Shown here one piece after another: positions 51,201 through 61,100 of a stretch of 64,000 nt of DNA (the first letter of the stretch is position 1; each line of letters opens with the position of its first letter). The notes beneath the pieces are model-generated. The model was not told where the DNA came from and did not search any database. It saw only the letters and a list, made by a program, of their open reading frames with translations. The stretch comes from Ophthalmolycus amberensis. Its lineage: Eukaryota > Chordata > Actinopteri > Perciformes > Zoarcidae. The position numbers were made by a program, and so were the translations under genes. Where the stretch lies: NCBI GenBank assembly GCA_024529925.1, contig JAFEUB010000911.1, positions 625,001 to 689,000 on the forward strand, written 5' to 3'.

Positions 51201-53741
51201 TGATGCGGAAGTACACAGAATCCTTCCCATCACACCTGAGAACACAGAACTGGAGCAGAGCTTATAGGACTTCCCACATAAAACACTTGATGCGTTTCGT
51301 TATCAACCGTTTAAGTGTTTTATTGTTTCAACTAATAAACTTCCGACTTTCACATTTAATACTTCAAGTAAGGCTGAAATAAAACTAATTCATCAATATA
51401 AAATGTATCTGTAACTCTTTTGATAACCGTCAGGATGCAACTTTTTAACGACAGAGCTCGCAAACCAGTTATTTAGAACAACGCACATAAACTAGTGTGA
51501 AACTCCTGTACTGCACAGCTGTTATTGATTGACAGACTATCAGCGGGTGGTGCGTTCAGGCAGCGGCTGCAGTCGTGAGAGAGCGAGAGAGAGAGAGAGA
51601 GAGAGAGAGAGTTGTAACAGAAATACAGAGTGAGAAGAAAATGAGAGACGCCAAAAGAGAGAAAGAGAAAACAAGAGAGGAACATCAGACAGAGACAGAG
51701 TGAGGGAGATCGTTGCATCCATCTCCTAACCTTATTAAGAATGGATGTTTTCTTGGCCTGGTTGAGGAGGAGAGGAGGAAGAGGAGAGGAGGTGGAATAG
51801 GAGGGAAGGAAGGGGGGGGGTGGATGAAAGGAGTTTAAATAATATAGAAAGAAAGAAAGGTGCATCGGGGGTTACGTAAGATGAAGGAGAAGACGAGAGC
51901 AGGATAGCGATGAGAAACAAGCAAGCGGGAAGGGTCTAATGAGCAGAATGCTGCCTGGAGGCGCACGCGCGCGCACCTGCAGCGATCCCTCAATCCCTTT
52001 GGTGCGGACTCCATCACCGTGATAATAATGCTGGGGTCAATAATATTGGAAATGTAATTTCAAAGTTCAAGCCATTGCAGAAAAAGTGTGCCGGAGAGAA
52101 AAGGTCAGAAGGCGCGGCCTGCACTTGTACTGAAATATGATTTTAATGTAAAACCAACGCGCAGCTTGTCTTTGAGCCGTGCCTAAAGTTGGAAATTCAA
52201 CTTTTTTATTTTTTAGGCATTTCCTGCCTGTGACCCAAACTTCACACATACATGGATGATGTGGTCAAGACCACGTGATTAGAAACAGACCAGCTGTTCC
52301 ATGGGTCACACATCAGAAACAGGTCAAAGAGCCATTTTGGGTCCTGACTCAAAGCTTCAGAAACCCTGCTGCACTGCATCTGCCTCAGGGAGGGAGTATC
52401 AGAAGCAAACTAGGCTACCCCCCCCCCCCCCCCATCAACCCCTCTACACGCTCAGACAGACTCCATTTAGTACTAGGATGCATTGGCCCTCTGGCCTCGA
52501 TCATAATTGGTTTCCCGTATAGCCCTTTCCCTTTCCTTATCAGTCTATTTGGGTCGTGGTCAGGGTCTGCAGAAAGTGAACTACTTTTGTTTTCTTACTC
52601 CGTGAAAAGAAGTACAAGCGACATCAGCTGATCTCCGGGGAGAAGATTTAGTGGGGCGGTGGAGAAAAAGAACCCAACGGTATTGATGAGGTGACCCAAA
52701 TCGACATGGCGCTGCGTAATTGTAACTTTGTGCAGGTCTATCCGCAGACCTCTGCGTGGAATTCAATATATGATCGGGGTTTCTGTAACAACTGGATCAA
52801 TACAAATATCATAGTAAGAAGTTTTCATTAATAATTAAAGTGTTGTGATAAAACAGACTCAGCGATGCTGCTGTTTTCTTTACTTTGGGTGTGCTGAGCG
52901 GCGAGGTGCGGAGCTGAGCGGCGAGGTGCGGTGGTGCGCGTCGGACTTTCTTTTGCAGTAAACCATCACCAAAAGCAGCGCTATCTACTGCACTCATCTG
53001 CATTCATGATGACTTCTGCATCGGTGTAGAAAATAAGTGCACAATTTGAGCCAAGCTGAAGGGGCGTGTTGGTCAACGAGCGACTGTACGGAACATTTTT
53101 TGGACAAGGAGAAAATATATGAAAGCGCAGTGAACGGACGCTGCCCGATCACCGGGGGAACACAGCTGGCTTGATTGCCGACGGACACGTGCCTCCCAGA
53201 GTGTTAATTAAGCGGGCAAATCATCTGCTTGTCCCGCTTAAGCTCGCGCTACAAACCCTCACGGTACATTGCGAGACCGCTTCTGTGCGTAAGTGCGCAC
53301 TACACCGGTCCCGTACGCACCGCTCGCTGGACGTCTTCGTCCCCACAACACCCTCCCCATCCGACCTGTTCAGGCTGACCGCCTCAGCCCCGTGGAGCCT
53401 CCCGCTATACTCACATCCAAAATAACGGAGATGCCTCTCCGTGGCTCCGGGGCGAAGAACTGCTCCTGAGCCACGGCCACGTCCTCCTTGCTGGAGGCGT
53501 ACTCCCGGCTGGAGATGTTCTTGTTGTCGCTCATTTTGGTGACGATCCAGCGGACGAGCCCGTCGATTCCACCGGGCTGGGCGCCGCTGTTTCCGGACTG
53601 CGCTGCCGTGGCGGACTCGCTGTCCTGACCGGCTACGGGTATCGGCTGCTCGCGGCTTTCCTGGGCTCGAAGTTTGGCTTGTTCTTTGTTCAGCAGTTTG
53701 TGGACTCCGTCCCTACAGTAGCGCGCTGCCTGCTCACACAT
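18174..53741 (-). CDS. necab2: necab2, coding exons 1-5 (195 residues; 3' part not found in window)
   Basis: NECAB2 is a neuronal cytoplasmic calcium-binding protein known to interact with adenosine A2A and mGlu5 receptors. Its layout is N-terminal EF-hands, a coiled coil and a C-terminal ABM-type domain. Five exons (327, 25, 109, 26 and 98 bp) join in frame to residue K195. The start MCEQAARYCRDGVHKLL matches the mammalian NECAB2-specific N terminus (MCERAARLCRAGAHRLL), separating it from NECAB1 and NECAB3. EF-hand 1 has a canonical loop DKDDDGKLSLDE (residues 115-126). EF-hand 2 (149-160, DSDNTSNVDTKE) has Ser in place of the usual Gly at loop position 6. After it comes HMGDYEGVLASLETLNLSIL, then KAMDFTKK, as in mammals. 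The coiled-coil and ABM exons were not recognised to the left. The gene lies head to tail downstream of hydin. Confidence 0.93.
18474..18507 (+). repeat. (TG)n just downstream of necab2 exon 4
   Basis: Sense-strand (CA)17, 21 nt past the end of micro-exon 4. It is complementary to 18698-18725 on the other side of the exon. Confidence 0.95.
18529..18554 (-). CDS. necab2: necab2 exon 4, 26-nt micro-exon
   Basis: Acceptor tgtgatag, donor TGTG|gtaagt; phase 2 in, phase 1 out. It encodes the end of S154, then NVDTKELC and the first base of D163, completing the EF-hand 2 loop. A (CA)n tract on the sense strand begins 21 nt past the exon and a (TG)n tract lies 143 nt upstream. Confidence 0.93.
18698..18725 (+). 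repeat. (CA)n upstream of necab2 exon 4
   Basis: Sense-strand (TG)14, 143 nt upstream of micro-exon 4. Confidence 0.95.
20995..21010 (+). repeat. (CA)n downstream of necab2 exon 3
   Basis: Sense-strand (TG)8, 25 nt past exon 3. Confidence 0.9.
21036..21144 (-). CDS. necab2: necab2 exon 3 (EF-hand 1 end to EF-hand 2 start)
   Basis: 109 bp, phase 1 in, phase 2 out. Acceptor CTCCTGCAG lies just below a 40-bp (TG)n tract; donor ACCAG|gtcagc. It encodes DDGKLSLDEFQAFFSDGTLN, then EEELEKLFHSIDSDNT, nearly identical to mammalian NECABs. Confidence 0.96.
21159..21198 (+). repeat. (CA)20 at necab2 exon 3 acceptor
   Basis: Sense-strand (TG)20 ending 14 nt before exon 3, taking up the usual polypyrimidine position except for TCTGTCTCCTGCAG. 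Confidence 0.95.
26818..26860 (+). repeat. (TG)n microsatellite
   Basis: 43-bp TG tract followed by AGAGAGAG. It faces the complementary (CA)n at 27063-27120. Confidence 0.96.
27063..27120 (+). repeat. (CA)n microsatellite
   Basis: 58 bp with a single G substitution; complementary partner of 26818-26860. Confidence 0.96.
29730..30115. promoter_or_regulatory. candidate conserved non-coding enhancer in necab2 intron 2
   Basis: A repeat-free block of mixed composition, dense in homeodomain-type TAAT/ATTA cores (CGTAATTGATGAGCATTACC, TTAATGTTATCACGCG, GATTAACGAATTTACC) and a TTTTATGG motif. It lies between ordinary intron and has the texture of vertebrate conserved non-coding elements. No comparison was possible. 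Confidence 0.3.
32838..32910 (-). repeat. tRNA-derived SINE head fragment
   Basis: The minus strand reads a tRNA-like 5' half: a GCCTCACAGCGAGAGCGACC stem region, then a box B-like GGGTTTAAATCCC and ACCGGGTCC. This is the head of a widespread fish SINE. Only the tRNA-like part is clear; the body is diverged. Confidence 0.55.
33436..33853 (+). repeat. teleost dispersed repeat (percomorph type), diverged copy
   Basis: Contains collinear blocks I recognise from many percomorph sequences, among them TTTGGTCATAAACCAAAGTA, GACCAAATTTCATGAAGATC, AACCTCATGGTGGC and TTCATCCTCTGGGCACCATG. The class name is not certain to me. It supports a percomorph origin. Confidence 0.75.
34800..35115. promoter_or_regulatory. 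candidate conserved non-coding block in necab2 intron 2
   Basis: A repeat-free, information-rich stretch with an RFX X-box-like CGCCATGGTAAC near 34967-34978, several GCTGATGA-type repeats and AGATAATCAGATAATGG (GATA/TAAT-like). It looks unlike the surrounding intron. Function is unproven. Confidence 0.22.
38530..38655 (+). repeat. teleost dispersed repeat fragment ('AGCTTAGCTTA..AAAGACTGGAA' family)
   Basis: Blocks GTAAATATGAAGCTAC, GAGCTTAGCTTAAAGACTGG and AAGCGCACTAATTGACATG match a repeat common in teleost introns and ESTs. Family assignment is from memory. Confidence 0.65.
39707..39714 (+). repeat. 8-bp target-site duplication, left copy
   Basis: ttaacaag immediately before the left TIR, identical to 40896-40903. 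It marks the insertion site of the hAT element and implies an insertion recent enough for no decay. Confidence 0.88.
39715..40895. mobile_element. hAT-superfamily DNA transposon, 1.18 kb, non-autonomous
   Basis: Perfect 14-bp terminal inverted repeats (CAGTGGCGGCTGGT at 39715-39728 and its complement at 40882-40895) are flanked by a perfect 8-bp target duplication, ttaacaag. TIR form and 8-bp duplication indicate a hAT element. It has no transposase-length frame. An internal inverted repeat (39965-39978 with 40128-40141) surrounds a CpG-rich, promoter-like core. Confidence 0.88.
40896..40903 (+). repeat. 8-bp target-site duplication, right copy
   Basis: ttaacaag immediately after the right TIR, identical to the left copy. 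Confidence 0.88.
41913..42003 (+). repeat. same teleost repeat family, plus orientation
   Basis: Blocks GTTAGAAGAGAAGATCAATA, CTCATATCTGTCTATTAAAT and AGGTAGCTTAGCTTA. It forms an inverted pair with the copy starting 65 bp to the right. Confidence 0.6.
42068..42160 (-). repeat. same teleost repeat family, minus orientation
   Basis: Read on the minus strand: ACCACTCTCATGTCTGTACG, ATATGAGGCTTCAG and GGCTAGCTTAGCTCATTGAA. It opposes the plus-strand copy at 41913-42003, giving an intronic fold-back. Confidence 0.6.
42382..42921. mobile_element. degraded hAT-like element with GGATGTCAC end
   Basis: The left end (GGATGTCAC, then CTTCGGTACCAAGTC) and right end (TATCGTGGTATCGAATTGG, then CTGGTATTGTGACTTC) resemble, from memory, a common teleost hAT repeat whose ends read GGGATGTCACGATACC. 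The copy is diverged and no clear target duplication is visible. Confidence 0.5.
44191..44256 (+). repeat. (AC)33 microsatellite
   Basis: 66 bp of pure AC in necab2 intron 2. Confidence 0.97.
47842..47868 (+). repeat. (AC)n microsatellite
   Basis: 27-bp AC tract in intron 2. Confidence 0.93.
48224..48273 (+). repeat. (AG)n microsatellite
   Basis: 50 bp of pure AG, followed by GCGAGAGA; a (CT)n tract on the necab2 sense strand, about 950 nt downstream of micro-exon 2. Confidence 0.96.
49227..49251 (-). CDS. necab2: necab2 exon 2, 25-nt micro-exon
   Basis: Bounded by acceptor tgttcacag and donor G|gtgagt. It encodes IFRRADKD plus the first base of D118, the entering helix and first three residues of the EF-hand 1 loop. 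Phase 0 in, phase 1 out, exactly joining VILD of exon 1 to DDGKLSL of exon 3. It is too short for ORF scans but required by the family sequence (VFRRADKN in human). Confidence 0.92.
50040..50420. promoter_or_regulatory. CpG-rich block inside necab2 intron 1, possible alternative promoter
   Basis: About 380 bp with many CpGs, including several GCGCGC runs, and an ETS-like core (ACCGGAAAT on the minus strand near 50040). It lies 0.8 kb upstream of micro-exon 2 in the direction of necab2 transcription. Function is inferred from composition only. Confidence 0.35.
51585..51611 (+). repeat. (GA)n microsatellite
   Basis: 27-bp GA tract at the edge of a 250-bp purine-rich stretch in intron 1. Confidence 0.92.
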
Positions 53742-53790
53742 CCTTTTGCTGCGGAGCGCTCATGCTGCGCTCTATGGGGGCGAGAGAGAC
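53050..53790 (-). promoter_or_regulatory. necab2: CpG-rich block at necab2 exon 1 (promoter region)
   Basis: Dense CpG over about 0.7 kb covering exon 1 and the start of intron 1, in an otherwise CpG-poor neighbourhood. This is the expected signature of a vertebrate CpG-island promoter. No TATA box is evident. The transcription start is probably within 150 bp above 53741, but cannot be placed from sequence. Confidence 0.6.
53415..53741 (-). CDS. necab2: necab2 exon 1 (residues 1-109)
   Basis: 327 bp from ATG to GGAT|gtgagt, phase 0. The start was chosen because MCEQAARYCRDGVHKLL aligns with the mammalian NECAB2 N terminus. A low-complexity Q/S/A/G linker follows, then IDGLVRWIVTKM (compare GLLRWVGARM in human) and RRGISVILD leading into EF-hand 1. 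Very CpG-rich. Confidence 0.93.
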
Positions 53791-54649
53791 GCCCCCCAAC
53801 CCCCACCAAGCTCACCAGTTACATCACAGCACCCACCCCAAAACACACCCATCCATCCTGCATTTCCTACTTAACTCCAATATTATCAATCTGACGAGAA
53901 CTGGTCATTATATTCTTATGGAACTGACATTTTTTAAATTTGGACAATTTATCGTGACTTTGATGCTCATTCACTGTACGTCTTATTGTAAATTATTTTT
54001 ATATTTCTATTGGGGAAAGTGAATACTTTGAGTGAATATACACTTTGTTCTTCTAAAATGTGAAAAATATATGAAGTTTGTTGTTTTCAATGTTCGGTTT
54101 GGGTGAGCAGTCAAGTAACACCCATCCATGTTGCTTTTAAAGATAGAGACCTCTTAGTGTGTGTGTGTCCTGTGTGGCTCACTTTGTCCCAATAGGGAGG
54201 ATCAGAGGATTTTACTCTTGGAGTAAGAGTGTCCCTTGAACTGTCAGTTCAGCTCCTCATTAGAGGTTTCGGTGCGTGTGTGAGAGTGTGTGTGTGTGTG
54301 TGTGTGTGTGTGGGGGGGGGGGGGGTGAGAGTGTGAGTGTGTGTGAGAGAGAATGTCAAATCTAACCTTTGGTAATGAGCGTCTCCTCCAGCTCATGCCC
54401 TTTCAGCAGAGTAAGCTATTGCCTGCAATGTGCCGATTGTCTAACAGTGTGGTTTGGACAAATTAACTCCAGGTAGAAAGTTGACACTTTAACATGCAGG
54501 TTGTGAGGATGAGGAAAAGGCAAAAAAAAAAAAAAATAAGTAATAATAATGCGTTCTGTATCCAATCACCGAGGCACTAGAATTGTTGAGCTCTCTTGAC
54601 ATGATTGCCCCCATGTGGACACGAGTGTGCAACTACAGGCATCGGGCAG
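53742..54649. other. hydin-necab2 intergenic interval
   Basis: About 0.9 kb between the inferred hydin poly(A) site and the necab2 start codon. It contains the necab2 5' UTR and proximal promoter at its left end, AT-rich sequence around 53.9-54.1 kb, and a (TG)n tract running into a poly-G run and (GT/GA) repeats near 54.27-54.35 kb. There is also an A-rich run at about 54.52 kb. No further gene was seen. Confidence 0.6.
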
Positions 54650-54664
54650 GTTTCCTCTGCAGGT

Positions 54665-54670
54665 TTTATT
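54665..54670 (-). terminator. hydin: hydin polyadenylation signal AATAAA
   Basis: Canonical AATAAA on the minus strand about 250 bp downstream of the hydin stop codon. The implied 3' UTR is about 250-270 bp (54650-54916). It is the nearest canonical signal; usage is inferred. Confidence 0.5.
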
Positions 54671-54916
54671 CAGTTGACTCTTCAAATATTTACGAACACA
54701 AATGTGACAACTAATTATTCTAAGCAAACAAATATACACAGGGCAATTCTGGCTATTATTCTGACACCAGCATTGGAGTTTAGGCATTGACTAAATCATT
54801 TGTCAACACATTGAACTGAAGCATCATAAAAATAAGTTACACACTGAAGGCTTGAGTTAAGATCATTTCCTGTGCATTTGTTTATCTATTTGTCACACAT
54901 CTCTCTCTCGGATTAC

Positions 54917-55117
54917 TCAGAGCGGTAGCCCTTTCAGGTAATAGACCCAAGAACAAGGTCTGCTGTGGCCCTCGGAGCACTGGCTGGAGACGGTCAGCTG
55001 GCCGAACCACAGCCCCGGGAAGCCTTCAGGGGGGGCCTCAAAGGATATCAGGATGTTGTGGGTCTTTTTGGAGAGAATGGGGTCCGCCTCTTTAACTGTA
55101 AAACAATTGTTGTCCAC
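54917..55117 (-). CDS. hydin: hydin terminal coding exon with stop codon
   Basis: 201 bp including the TGA at 54917-54919; acceptor CTGCTCCTAG, phase 0. It encodes VDNNCFTVKEADPILSKKTH, ILISFEAPPEGFPGLWFGQL and the terminal WVYYLKGLPL. The ending matches the mammalian HYDIN terminus, so this is the true C terminus. Confidence 0.96.
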   Translation of the reverse strand: MDNNCFTVKEADPILSKKTHNILISFEAPPEGFPGLWFGQLTVSSQCSEGHSRPCSWVYYLKGLPL

Positions 55118-58100
55118 CTAGGAGCAGGGTAAACAATGCTAAATCAATCACAGATATATTAAAACGTTAAAGACATTAATTCAATTGAAGCATTTTGTCG
55201 AAGCTCGAGGTCTAAACAGGAGAGTGTAAAAGCCAGACGGCAGCACTCTCTTTACTGTAACTGTTCCAGGCTAAATTTAAAGCTGCTTGCTTCACTGCCA
55301 ACCAGAAAATGATGTCATTGGATTTCAACAGACTTATTGTGGTGCACAGTGGTTGTATTGGAATTGAATTCCGCTCTTCAGTCTGGTTATTTCCCTGCAA
55401 TATCCGGCCATTATCACGTCTTTACCTGAAAAGAGAAAGTGGTGGTCTGCAGGAATGTATTCTTGAAGGGGATGGCAACACTGTGACCGGTCCGGACGCT
55501 AAACGGGCCCTGGGCTTTGGGAGGGAGGCTGATCCCATGCAAGGGAAAGATGTAATCGCCACCGATCGCTGAGGACACGCTGAGCTGGCCCCTCACTTTC
55601 CCCAGCTGATGAGGTTCAAAAGAAACCTCCATGCTGACCTCTGACCCCGCCTGGGGTAGGGCCTTGTCCACTGTGAATTCCAGGCAATCAGTCTGCAGCA
55701 AGGGGATCACATGACAACAAATAAATCGCTGTGGTAACGTTGGTATATGATTGTAAATGTCAGGCTATGGCTTTAGCTTTCTGCCTCCTGAGTCAGTCAC
55801 TTACCTTCATGCGCCAATATAAAAAACATAACTGCTTGATATCAGTTTTACAAAATGCATTATTTGTTCGTATTTTTGGGCTGAGCTTGCCTCCACTCAA
55901 GTCTAGTCATCAGTCAAATTTCAACTTAACACTTTTAGGAACAAATTAATTCAACACATCAGGTCTAATTTTCACGACCAGGGTTTGGTGCTAGTGTCAC
56001 AATGACAGCCTTAAAGGGACCAGGGCTCTGTTCTCCTCCAGAACCACACAACACATTATACAACTGTCTTCACAGCCTAAGTAGTCCTCTTGACAAGTGT
56101 GTGTGTAGAACTGGTGAAGTGCCCCTTTGAAAGAGTAAAGTGCAAAGCTACAAAAGCAGAGAACAGGCAGGGGTCGACAGAACATTTCGGTGTCACAGGA
56201 ACATGGCGTGCACCCAAAGTTTCAAGTCATTGGCACATGTCTGTTGTTTTCTTACCTTGCCTGAGTACTCAGTTTTGAAGCGGGCGTGGTTGGTAAACTT
56301 AACAAGAACGGAATGGCTGCTGCCCAGACAAGTGTTGAAGTGGACGGTTTTCTCTGGCGGTGGGGGCAGAGCTGTGAGAAGCAGATCGTAGTGGAAGTAG
56401 CCCAGATCATTACTGTGTAGAGTCAGCCGGGCTGTGGACTCGCCTGCACGCAGGGGCTGGTACTCGAAGCTTAGAGAGCCCTGAACCGAGGAAACGCACA
56501 CGCACACAGAGAGAGAGAGAGTATGAGTTGTGTGTGCACACGGCTGTTTTCTCCGTACATAATTATATGTCCTCGGTATTCACCTTTGACTGTCCTGGCA
56601 CAGTGTGCAGAAGTGGGGCACTGATTTCAGGGCATTTACACTCAGTGGTCAGGCAGGTGGATGTGGTCAGGGGGTTCTCCACCTGCACAGTGGCCGAGGC
56701 CGTCTGACGGACAGGAGTCACCAGCTCTATGGTGGACAGGACTCCTGGAGATGTGGCCTTGAAGGTAACAAGGTAGTACAAGTACTCACCGGACCCCTCA
56801 TTACGAAACGTCACCTAAAGGGAAGGGTTAAATGGGGGACGTGAGGACAAGGCTGAGAAATATATTCAGATCTGGTCACAGAAATGTGTGTGTGAGCAAA
56901 CCTTGATGTTGTAATGCCCCTCTCTGTATGTAAAGAAAGACATCTTGTAGTCTCGACGGGCCAAAGCGGAGACCTCAATGTATTTTAGACCCTTCAGGGA
57001 CACCGTATCATCTGGCTTGTCTGGTTTCAGGATCTCCATCAACACACGGAACCTGAGCACACGGAAACACTCATGACCAAAGAAAACCATATTGCATTAT
57101 TACTTTCAGGGTTATAAAGTGTGTGCATTACCGCTGTTGCTTAGAGAGCCAGTTGTGCACAGGGAGCATTTCTGTGTGGTGAGTCTTTGCCGGCAGTTCA
57201 TGCACAATGTTGTCCTCTGCCTTTGGAGGTTCAGCAGTTCCTTGAAGGGAGTACAGCATGCCCGTCCCATCAGGGAAGGAGAAGAAGACCGATCCCTGAG
57301 GAAATAAGGAGCGATATGACAAGTTGATGTCACACTTCATTGCTTACATTGTTTTGTTTTATCACGTAGAATGCATTACACTGCTCTGAATATGCACAAA
57401 AGAAGCAAACAAATAAGTAACGGATCGCGTTTAAACTTTAGTGCCCCTCTACCAGGTGTTTCTTCCCATCAGCGGTAACGGACAGCGGTCGGTAGGTGAT
57501 CTTGTACATCTTCTTTTGGAGGGGTTCAAGGATCACAGAGGACGCAGCGCTCCACTGCTCTCCCTCTACGACAGGCCTGATGCTGCAGTGCTGGTTTGTG
57601 GGGTTGAACACGGGCAGAGTCCGGCTGTGAGAGCCACGCACTGGGCAAAGAAAGTTCACCACCTGGAGACGAGCAGTCAGACGGAGGTCCGAATTATGCA
57701 ATATGTAGTACACAGGCAGTTCCATGACTCAATGTGCTCAAAGATATCACTTAAAGCTATCTAAAGCTTAAATGCAGAGGGAAAACTTCATGTATGTACC
57801 TGTGTGTGTATGATGATTGGAGTAAAGTTCAAGCTACTATGAGGAACTTTAATTTTGTATTGATTATGGCGGTTTCTGCGGACAGAAACTGTAGTGTCTG
57901 AGTACCAGAGTCCCTTTGGAAAACATTTTACTGCAGCAGGGTCTGACAGTCTGCTACGCGCAGTCCTGGTTCCCCGAGGCGTCAGTATTAAACTGAGACT
58001 GTTTCATAACAAGTTAAAAGTTCCTCACAGTAACTTTAATACATATTGCTTTACTTCAAAGGGTGATCATACTAAAATAGAAACATGGGGATATGACTCA

Positions 58101-61100
58101 GTCAGATGATGTCTGTTCTCAATAGGGAATACGTTTGTCGCCTTGTTTTGACTTTTAGCTGCCAGAGCACATTAGGCTGATGGAATGTCACTGTTCAACA
58201 CTGTGTATAAAAGTGCATCAATCAAACCTCTTTGCTAGTGGAGGCTACAATGCAGGAGCCTGTTACAGTGAGGGTAACGGGTGAGGGGAGGCCCTCCACA
58301 CAGCAAGACAGGTTCTGATATCTTTTGTCGTTAATCAGTTCCACCGGGGCAAAAGTCACTTCGAAAGGAACCTCCATGCCGGGACAGATATAGCCTTTAG
58401 CTGGTGTGATGGACAACTCTGGAGGAAAATTCACTGTTTCCCACTGGAACCTGGTTAGACGGATGAAAAGCAAACGACAGGATATAGATCCAACCAGAAC
58501 AAGTCAAGAGTCCCAAAAGCAGACTACTACAAAGTGAATGTTTTCATAGCAAGTTAAAGAAAGTCTTTTGTTGGATTACGCAACAATTTGTAGACTCTAA
58601 TAAAAAGAAGCAACTCTACAAAGTTTGTCAGGGCTTCTTCTGCAATTAGTCTGTATGAGGATTTTATCTGACTGAAATTGGATCATATAGACTGTATGAT
58701 ATTTAACCTCACCTGGCACCAATGTCCCCAGCGTTCATCATGACAATCCTCTTCCTGGCTTGGCAGCGCTGGACAACAACTCCAAAGGCTAGGTGATCCT
58801 GGTCCAGCTGGACCTCCACACCCTGACAGGTAAAATCAGAACTAGTGGTTAACATGACTTCATCTAAATTACAGTATAGAGTTAATGCGACAAACTCTAA
58901 AAATTTCTTGTCTATGTGTTTCTAAACAAATACAGTTCGCACTCATTCTTTTTAATGGACATCTGTGGAATTTGTGTGAAGATAATTCTGAGAACAGTTA
59001 CACCCGTTAACTTAAAGCACTTTAGAATAGAATTCCCTGCTTGTCAAGGCACGCAAACACATCAAGCACTGTGCAAACGATGCGTATTTAAAGTGACAGG
59101 AGATTTCACAGCATTACCTGGCAGCAGCCTTGGATGGTCAGCAGGGGGTGTAACAGGCCCGCAAACTCCGCCTGCAGCTCAGCGGTGAAGGGAGGCGTGC
59201 GCTGACGAGGCGAGAACTGGATCTCAACATTACACGAACCAACACTGGCTTTCAGGTTCAGCTCACCTACTGGACTGAATGACAGATCCTGTAAGAGGAG
59301 GAGGAGGAGGAGGAGGAGGAGGAGAATATTAAGTTTTGCTTGCGTGGACTACTCTTTATCAGTGTGTGTGTGTGTGTGTGTGTTCCCTACCCTTGGATCC
59401 AGAGGTGTGTTGGTGTTAAGCAGCAGAGTAAAGGAGAGGTCTAAAGGGCTGCGATTGACCAGAGCCACTTGTTTTTTCACCTTCTGACCCAACACCAGAG
59501 ATCCCAGCTTCACTTTCCGCTGCTTGGGGTTCTTCACCTCCAGCTAGGACGGAATGATACAGATTCAGGAAAAACAGATCAAATGGATCAGAATTGAATA
59601 ACTGATATAGTTTAGTTGATATCGTTTTATCTGCCCCTCTGTGATTTACCGTGGCTTGTTAGCTTGCCAATGTGTAATTATTAACAGAGCTAGCTTACAT
59701 ACTAGCAGCCCCCGGACTGTATTTTCCGGGGCGTGTGAAGATGATGTGGATGGTAGTATTGGTGGGACACATGCTGGGTGACTCATGGCCTCAGCTGTCC
59801 TACCTCCCAAAGAGAGACCCTTCTCTGTTGCTAGTCACTCAGTCAGTGGGCTTTCGGTATCGCTAACTGCTACTACATTCTAGCACACAACTGTTTCCGT
59901 CGCAGTGATGTGATCAGCGTTATGCACAAGAAGGGATGTTGAACAGCAAAGTGAATTATTTTGGCATCACTTGAGGACATGTTTCATCTCTGTCCCAGTC
60001 TGTTCCCCTTTACACAGCGTCTCCATCCCGTTAGAACAGTGTGGTACACTTCACTGCTCAGAAGAGCATACAACCTGCTTCCTGTTGCCGCTGCTCAGCA
60101 AAAGTTACAAAGCAACGCGTCAACACGGTCATTTTACTAATACATTGACGCATTCTTCCTTCTTCCTTCTCACCTTCATCTCGATGCCATGACCTAGTAT
60201 GTCGACGTGTTCCGTGACACAGCTGTTTAAGACAAAGGTGAGTCTTTCATGGTAGTGGCATGGCTCACGAGGATAGAAGTTGACTGGTGCCTCCATCACA
60301 GCGCCAGGGGACAAAATAACCGGTTGGAAGTCCATCTCTAGGTAAGAGGTGTTTCTGAACTGGGACTCCACACTGAGGAGGGGGAGGAAGAGCAAATCTG
60401 TGCATTTTAACTCTGGAAACTTTCTGAGTAGACACCTTTACCTGACACATGGAGAAAAACAGACACACACAACTACCTGATGTCTCTCTCGCCTTTGTTG
60501 CTGATCACTAGAGTCCGGGAGGCCGGCACCATGCCCGGACTGTACACGAAGCACTTGCCAAAGTTGTGCTTGGTGAAGGAGAATTCAAGGCTAGGTGCTA
60601 CAGCTCTGCCTTCGATAGCAAATGTAAATGTCGGCCCGTGCTTCACCTGACAAGAGGAAACAAGAGAGAGAGGAATACAGGAGTGTTGTTGACCGAATCA
60701 AGACAGAAAGTTACGTTTTAACATCGGTTTAAACACAGCTTCCACCAAATTGAACAATTTCATGGTGTGACATTAAAATAATTTCATTTATATTTCATTG
60801 GTAAATGCAGGATAAGATTTAAGTCTGCGGATATCTACCGGTATTCTACCATTTATACTTCATTAATAAAAGGCGTCATTGTTGACTTGCTTTTAAAGCC
60901 GATGAACAATGCAGGTAAAGTCAAGTAGAATACATAAGTGTCTGAATTTGGCAGTAATCGTAGTATTTGTCTCAAAGAATAAAATACAATACAAGAAGAT
61001 TAATAAAAACAAAGTTTGAGTAGATCAGTTTTAGAGCAACTCACTACGGCGTTTTCACCACACTTAACAGAATGTGGAAAAAATAACACAGATGAAGTAT

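Larger units (their letters stand above)
49252..53414 (-). other. necab2: necab2 intron 1
   Basis: 4.16 kb without recognised exons. It holds a second CpG-rich block at about 50.04-50.42 kb, a poly-G run at 50524-50540, a (GA)n tract near 51.59 kb, a purine-rich stretch at 51.65-51.85 kb, and a poly-C run at about 52420-52434. Confidence 0.8.

Noticed and set aside
18174..53741. Assignment to NECAB1 or NECAB3 instead of NECAB2
   Set aside because: The MCEQAARYCRDG start followed by a GLVRW-type motif is specific to NECAB2. NECAB1 starts differently (MEDSQETS in human).
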